Notes under the pieces: model-generated
Database searches by the model: none
Told to the model about the DNA's origin: nothing
The model's input: the letters and a program-made list of their open reading frames with translations, nothing else
Source of the DNA: Campylobacter lari
GTDB lineage: Bacteria; Campylobacterota; Campylobacteria; Campylobacterales; Campylobacteraceae
Assembly (NCBI RefSeq): GCF_004357905.1
Contig: NZ_SMTT01000007.1
Span: 48,858-112,857, forward strand
Direction: 5' to 3'
DNA length: 64,000 nt
Program-made: the position numbers and the translations under genes
Shown: positions 59,916 to 64,000 of the stretch, piece after piece
How the letters are laid out: every line of letters begins with the position of its first letter
Position numbering within the stretch: the stretch's first letter is position 1

Positions 59916-61439
59916 ATGAATCTTTTTTCACCAAATTTAAAAAGAAATGATCTCATAAAACTTAGTAAGGAAAATCATCATAAAAAAATTACTATTAATG
60001 TTTTTAGAAATCACTCTTTTGAAGTCATTTCAAGCATACTAAATGCATTTTTAGCCTTTAGTAAATTAAAGGCTGAATTTAACATAAGCTCTTATGATGA
60101 TAGTTTAAGTTATGATAATTTTCAAAAAGCAGATTTAAACATCATATTTATAGATTTAAACAATTATAAAAAAAATGTAGATGATTTTATCAAAGAAAAA
60201 ATACAAGAGCTATCAAGTATTAGCAACGCTCCTATCATCACACTTTTACTTGGCGATACAAGCTTAAAAGAATATAGTATTTGCAAAATACTAAAGCCCT
60301 TTTTAGATGAAAATCTCATCATAGATGATAGTAATTTTGAAATAAATGCAAGCAGACTTAGTAATAAAGCTTGTGTAAAATTAGCCCAATTTCTAGGACT
60401 AAAAATCCTACCTAGCCTTTTACAACCAACTTTAAAAGCAATCATCATAGATCTTGATAATACCTTATACCAAGGAATTTTAGGCGAAGATGGCATTGAA
60501 AATCTTACTTTATCTAGCAATCATAAAGCCTTGCAAAGTGAGCTTTTAAATTTAAAAAATCAAGGTTTTTTACTCGCCATTGCTTCAAAAAATGAAGAAG
60601 AAGATGTAAAAAAACTTTTTTCACAAAGAAAAGACTTTTTATTACAACTTGATGATTTTAGTATGATCAAGGCTAATTGGAAAAGTAAAGACGAAAATAT
60701 TAAAGAAATTGTAAATTTTTTTAATATAGCTTTTGATAGTGTGCTATTTATTGATGATAATATAGCCGAAATTGAAAATGTATCACACCTTTATATTAAC
60801 ACCTTACTAGCTGATGAAAATAGTGCTTATAGTTTAAAGCTCTATCCTAGACTTTTAAAAACAAGCTTTAGTAAAGAAGATGAGTTAAGAAGTGCTGATA
60901 TTAAAGCAAATTTACAAAGACAAGAGCTTGGCAAGCTTAGCCCTAAAGAGTATTTTGAAAAATTACAAATTTGTTTGAAATTTCATATCAACCACGCAGA
61001 TGAACTTGAAAGAATTTCACAACTACTTAATAAAACTAATCAATTTATATCAAATTACTTAAGATTAAGCTTAAAAGAGTGTGAAGAATTTATGCAAAAA
61101 CATGCTATTTTGACTATAAGCATGAGTGATAAATTAAGTGATAGTGGCATTATAGCAATTTTTTTAGCTTATAAAGATGAAACAAATTTAATCATAAAAG
61201 ATCTTTGCATAAGTTGCAGAGCCTTAGGAAGAAAGCTTGAAAAAATTATGCTATATAAGGCTATAGAGTTATTACATGTGCATTTTAATACAAAAGAATG
61301 TATTTTATACTTTCAAAAGGGCGAAAGAAATATGCCATTTTTAGAATTTTTATATAGTTTAAATGCAAATATAAAAGAAAATTTTACTCTAATCCAAAAA
61401 GAAATAATAAATTACGAAGGACTTATAATTGAAAGCTAG
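59916..61439 (+). CDS. FkbH-like HAD-family glyceryl-ACP synthase
   Basis: This 507-residue protein has an N-terminal SGNH-like part and a HAD domain with AIIIDLDNTLYQGILGEDG (about 171-189; DxDxT), AIASKNEEEDV (motif II) and VLFIDDNIAEIENV (motif III). A C-terminal acetyltransferase-like domain follows. FkbH proteins take a glyceryl group from 1,3-bisphosphoglycerate, dephosphorylate it and load it on an acyl carrier protein. C. jejuni has this gene as Cj1302. With an ACP and a methyltransferase alongside, it fits synthesis of (methylated) glyceryl decorations of pseudaminic acid. Confidence 0.85.
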   Translation: MNLFSPNLKRNDLIKLSKENHHKKITINVFRNHSFEVISSILNAFLAFSKLKAEFNISSYDDSLSYDNFQKADLNIIFIDLNNYKKNVDDFIKEKIQELSSISNAPIITLLLGDTSLKEYSICKILKPFLDENLIIDDSNFEINASRLSNKACVKLAQFLGLKILPSLLQPTLKAIIIDLDNTLYQGILGEDGIENLTLSSNHKALQSELLNLKNQGFLLAIASKNEEEDVKKLFSQRKDFLLQLDDFSMIKANWKSKDENIKEIVNFFNIAFDSVLFIDDNIAEIENVSHLYINTLLADENSAYSLKLYPRLLKTSFSKEDELRSADIKANLQRQELGKLSPKEYFEKLQICLKFHINHADELERISQLLNKTNQFISNYLRLSLKECEEFMQKHAILTISMSDKLSDSGIIAIFLAYKDETNLIIKDLCISCRALGRKLEKIMLYKAIELLHVHFNTKECILYFQKGERNMPFLEFLYSLNANIKENFTLIQKEIINYEGLIIES

Positions 61440-62496
61440 TTTTAATAAAGCCAAAATAGCAGGTATAAGCGTTTGCGTGCCTAATAAATGCATAAATATA
61501 GATGATTGCCTAGAAGATGTTTTTCAAAATGATGTCAAAATGCTAAAAAGAATGAAAAAAATTTCAGGCATACAAGAAAGATTTATCGCTGATGAAAATA
61601 TTAGCACAACAGATTTAGCCTATGAAGCAAGTATAAATTTATTTAAAATGCTCGATTTTGATAAAAATAAGCTTGATATGGTGATTTTTGTTACACAAAC
61701 TCCTGATTTTTTTATGCCATCATGCGCAAACTATCTTCACAAACGATTAAATTTAAAACCTCAAACCATAGCTTTTGATGTAAATCAAGCGTGTTCGGGG
61801 TATTTATACGGCTTATTTATAGCTTTTTCTTTTTTAGAAAATCAAAATGCAAAAAATATTTTATTAATTTGTGGTGATACTTTAAGCAAAACCATAAACC
61901 CTTTAAATGCAAATTTAGCTCCAATTTTTGGCGATGGAGTAAGTGCAACACTCATAAGCAGTGCAAATGAAAAATCGTTTTTTAAGCTTCATTCTAATGG
62001 AGAAGGTTTTGACAAACTCATCATACCCAATAGAGCTTTTGCTAAACTTGATGAGAGTAAAAGCTCCAATAAAGAAATATTTCAAACCAATAAGCATAGG
62101 AGCTTAGATAATCTTTACATGGATGGGGCTGAAATTTTTAACCAAGCACTTAATCTTGAGAGTCAAAGCATAAAAGAAATGCTTGATTTTTGTGAAAAAA
62201 GTAAAGATAAAGTGGATTATTTTTTATTACATCAATCCAATCAATTTTTAGTTGATTCTATTATAAATGACTTGGGTATTGATAGCTCTAAAGCACCAAA
62301 TTTTTTGATGTCAAAATATGCTAATTTAAGTGCTTGCTCTTTACCTGCTTTACTTTGTGAAATACAAAAAAATGATTTTAATGCCATTTTAAGTGCTTTT
62401 GGTGCTGGATATGCCTGGGGGAGTGCTTATATAAATTTTGATAAAAACTTTAAAACTGATACAATTTCAATTTATAAAGGAGAAAAAAATGACTAA
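61429..62496 (+). CDS. 3-oxoacyl-ACP synthase III (FabH-like)
   Basis: This 355-residue thiolase-fold condensing enzyme has the catalytic Cys in DVNQACSGYLYGL (about 120-132), His in FLLHQSNQFLVDSI (about 265-278) and the Asn region KYANLSACSLPALL (about 293-306). The triad is complete, so it should condense or transfer acyl groups on an ACP. It is a second FabH type, dedicated to this locus as in C. jejuni (Cj1303), rather than the housekeeping enzyme. It overlaps fkbH-like and ACP genes (11 and 8 bases). Confidence 0.88.
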   Translation: MKASFNKAKIAGISVCVPNKCINIDDCLEDVFQNDVKMLKRMKKISGIQERFIADENISTTDLAYEASINLFKMLDFDKNKLDMVIFVTQTPDFFMPSCANYLHKRLNLKPQTIAFDVNQACSGYLYGLFIAFSFLENQNAKNILLICGDTLSKTINPLNANLAPIFGDGVSATLISSANEKSFFKLHSNGEGFDKLIIPNRAFAKLDESKSSNKEIFQTNKHRSLDNLYMDGAEIFNQALNLESQSIKEMLDFCEKSKDKVDYFLLHQSNQFLVDSIINDLGIDSSKAPNFLMSKYANLSACSLPALLCEIQKNDFNAILSAFGAGYAWGSAYINFDKNFKTDTISIYKGEKND

Positions 62497-62707
62497 AGAA
62501 GAATTATTAGAAGCTATTAGCGAAGCTATGCATATGGATGAAACACTAAAAGAAGATATGATTTTAGATGATATTGATGAATGGGATAGCTTAGCTTTTG
62601 TATCTATCATGGTATTATTTAAAAACTCACTTGGCAGGCAAATTAGCGGTGATGATCTTAAAAAATGTGAAAAAGTAAGCGATCTTTTAACTTTAGCTGG
62701 TGTTTAA
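62489..62707 (+). CDS. Acyl carrier protein 2 of the glycan locus
   Basis: This 72-residue carrier protein has the phosphopantetheine Ser in DEWDSLAFVSIMVLF (Ser about residue 34). I start at the ATG at 62489, behind AAAGGAGAAAAA inside the KAS III gene. The longer frame from 62438 would only read KAS III sequence out of frame. A second ACP in one locus suggests two separate acyl chains or two steps. It is the last gene of the rightward operon and ends in a hairpin terminator. Confidence 0.9.
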   Translation: MTKEELLEAISEAMHMDETLKEDMILDDIDEWDSLAFVSIMVLFKNSLGRQISGDDLKKCEKVSDLLTLAGV

Positions 62708-62724
62708 GGTGAAAAGCCTTAAAC
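62702..62724. terminator. Bidirectional terminator after ACP 2
   Basis: GTTTAAGG (62702-62709) and CCTTAAAC (62717-62724) form an 8-bp stem with a 7-base loop between the convergent ACP 2 and DUF2920 genes. Confidence 0.7.
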
Positions 62725-63939
62725 AATCTCTAAAACAAATTTATCATTTTCATCTTTAAAGGTAAAAACTTTATTTTTACAAGGATAAGATATACTATCT
62801 TTTTTCATACTAAATGTTTTATCTTTTAATTTTTCAAGCATAATAGGTAATTCTTTATTAAATAATGCCTTATCAGGAATTCCACAGCCATGAGTTAAAT
62901 TTTTAATAAATTTGCCATCTATATCTTTTTCATCTATTAGATGAAAATCTACTTCATAGTTTAAGGCTTTTAAAATTTCTATCATAGAAATTTTATGATC
63001 AGCTGGAGTTAAGTCATCTTTAGCGCTATGATAACTTGTATAAATAATATTTTTATTCTTTTGAGCTTGTAAAATCAAATGATCTTTATTAAGTAAAGCT
63101 CTTATTAAATAATTTTCATCAGCAAAATAATAAGGTGAGTTTGGGTTTTTGCGTGTCCAATAAGTTTCCACATAACAATGAACTTTACTATTTAACTCAT
63201 CTTCGTTTAAAATAGCATCACCTTTATTTAAATCCCTTCCTATGATATATCTTAACGGAGGCAATGCAGCACCTGAATTATCTATCACTCCATCAACATA
63301 CCAAGGAGCTATTTTAGCACACATTAATGCCACTAAGCCACCGTATGACCCCCCCCCGTAAATTTTAGGTAAAGATTTAAATTGAGGATAATTTTTCATT
63401 ATATCTTTTAAAGCATTGATATGATCGATAGCAGACATAATGGCAAAATTATTATACTCATTGTTAGGCGGGATAAAAGTCACAGATAACTCAACCTTAT
63501 AGTCTTGATTTAAAATTCCTTGTTCTTTTAATATACTCATTTTTTGATCAAGAATTTGATAATATTTTTCTATATTTTTTGTATTATCTAGCACTTCAAA
63601 TTCTATTTCAAAATCCCTGAAAGCCTTTTCAAATGTTCTTATATCGTCTAATAAAAAAGTCATTTCAGCACTATATTTGTCCACATCAGAAACTCTTTGG
63701 CAAAAACAATGATAAAATACATTTACAGCTACTACATCAAATTTTTTAGCTATAAAATTTCTATAACTTTCTAGAAAATATATATTTGCATTTGCTCCAT
63801 ATCCACCTATGATAAAAACAATAGCTTTCATTTGCTTACTATCATCATAAGCGATTCTATATTCTAATTTACTTTCTCTTTTTATATTTAATTCCACATC
63901 ATCACAAGAGTCTATGAAATAAGTTTCATTTATGAGCAT
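62719..63939 (-). CDS. Phase-variable DUF2920 alpha/beta-hydrolase (Cj1305c-like)
   Basis: This 406-residue cytoplasmic protein is of the DUF2920 family, of which C. jejuni has several copies in its flagellin glycosylation region (Cj1305c, Cj1306c, Cj1310c). It looks like an alpha/beta-hydrolase: the nucleophile elbow is GGGSYGG (about 194-200, G-x-S-x-G) and a late His lies in NLTHGCGIPDK. Substrate unknown; a glycan-linked ester is plausible from context. A C9 run on the plus strand (G9 in the gene) encodes the glycines of the elbow, and it is in frame now. The minus-strand TATAAT at 63973-63978 may be its -10 box. Confidence 0.82.
   Translation of the reverse strand: MLINETYFIDSCDDVELNIKRESKLEYRIAYDDSKQMKAIVFIIGGYGANANIYFLESYRNFIAKKFDVVAVNVFYHCFCQRVSDVDKYSAEMTFLLDDIRTFEKAFRDFEIEFEVLDNTKNIEKYYQILDQKMSILKEQGILNQDYKVELSVTFIPPNNEYNNFAIMSAIDHINALKDIMKNYPQFKSLPKIYGGGSYGGLVALMCAKIAPWYVDGVIDNSGAALPPLRYIIGRDLNKGDAILNEDELNSKVHCYVETYWTRKNPNSPYYFADENYLIRALLNKDHLILQAQKNKNIIYTSYHSAKDDLTPADHKISMIEILKALNYEVDFHLIDEKDIDGKFIKNLTHGCGIPDKALFNKELPIMLEKLKDKTFSMKKDSISYPCKNKVFTFKDENDKFVLEIV
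63349..63357 (-). repeat. Poly-G tract (G9 on minus strand), phase-variation site, ON
   Basis: Nine consecutive C residues on the plus strand sit in the coding sequence of the DUF2920 gene, at its nucleophile elbow. Slippage by one base would truncate the protein at about half length. Confidence 0.85.
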
Positions 63940-64000
63940 ATTTTTCTTTCTTGATATTATAATTTATATGCTATTATAACTAAAAAAATCAAGGAAGCTC

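Overview
This window is a piece of an AT-rich Campylobacter chromosome, almost certainly C. lari or a close relative. The oligosaccharyltransferase PglB at the left edge matches the C. lari protein as I know it, down to Asp56 in the first periplasmic loop once the right start is chosen. The tmRNA tag reads ANNVKFAPAYAKAA, the Campylobacter tag. Many blocks follow C. jejuni gene order (pgl-cheY-prmA-ftsH-pssA; ciaB-thioesterase-prs; mlaA-mlaC-like-RND-rdgB-MFS; selA-selB; maeB-gltX-accC-accB-dcd-pseB-pseC).

Layout. (1) 42-7404: N-glycosylation genes pglB-A-C-D-E-F, without the pglG that C. jejuni carries next. (2) 7518-12606: cheY, prmA, ftsH, phospholipid genes and a PepSY-type membrane protein. 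(3) 12656-22343: tRNA-Ser(GCT) and an integrated filamentous phage (inovirus) of about 9.6 kb, bounded by a 28-bp direct repeat of the tRNA 3' end. Read right to left, it carries a small DNA-binding-like protein, a signal-peptide-bearing major coat protein, three tiny membrane proteins, a long Cys-repeat adsorption protein, a pVI-like protein, a Zot/pI assembly ATPase, a secretin, an HUH replication protein and a tyrosine integrase. A divergent HTH regulator with a decayed tandem copy and a ParE/RelE-type toxin-antitoxin pair occupy the right end. (4) 22442-32751: Y-family polymerase plus YolD-like partner, ciaB, thioesterase, prs, tmRNA, ruvB, an AI-2E-type membrane protein, an MFS exporter and rdgB. 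(5) 32727-38613: a lipid-trafficking set (RND, MlaC-like, MlaA) and a molybdate locus that lacks modB. (6) 38700-44852: ferredoxin-like protein, selA, selB, thiol-disulfide protein, lipoprotein. (7) 44875-53179: gdhA, mqnA, maeB, gltX, a SurA-like chaperone, accC/accB, dcd. (8) 53230-63939: flagellin glycosylation locus, with pseB and pseC, then a sugar-decorating set (metal-peptidase-like protein, AAC(3)-fold acetyltransferase, methyltransferase, two acyl carrier proteins, MaoC-SDR fusion, FkbH-like enzyme, KAS III) and a phase-variable DUF2920 hydrolase.

How the genes work together. The pgl genes build and transfer the N-glycan. The pse and downstream genes make pseudaminic acid and probably decorate it with an acyl or methylated glyceryl group built on a dedicated acyl carrier protein. 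Two G9 tracts, both currently in frame, can switch parts of this pathway. The prophage is the clearest accessory element and the best candidate for an undescribed system. Besides its inovirus core it shows candidate operators, a recurring AAAGGTGTT leader motif, interleaved inverted repeats and GC-rich hairpins that look like regulatory and replication sites.
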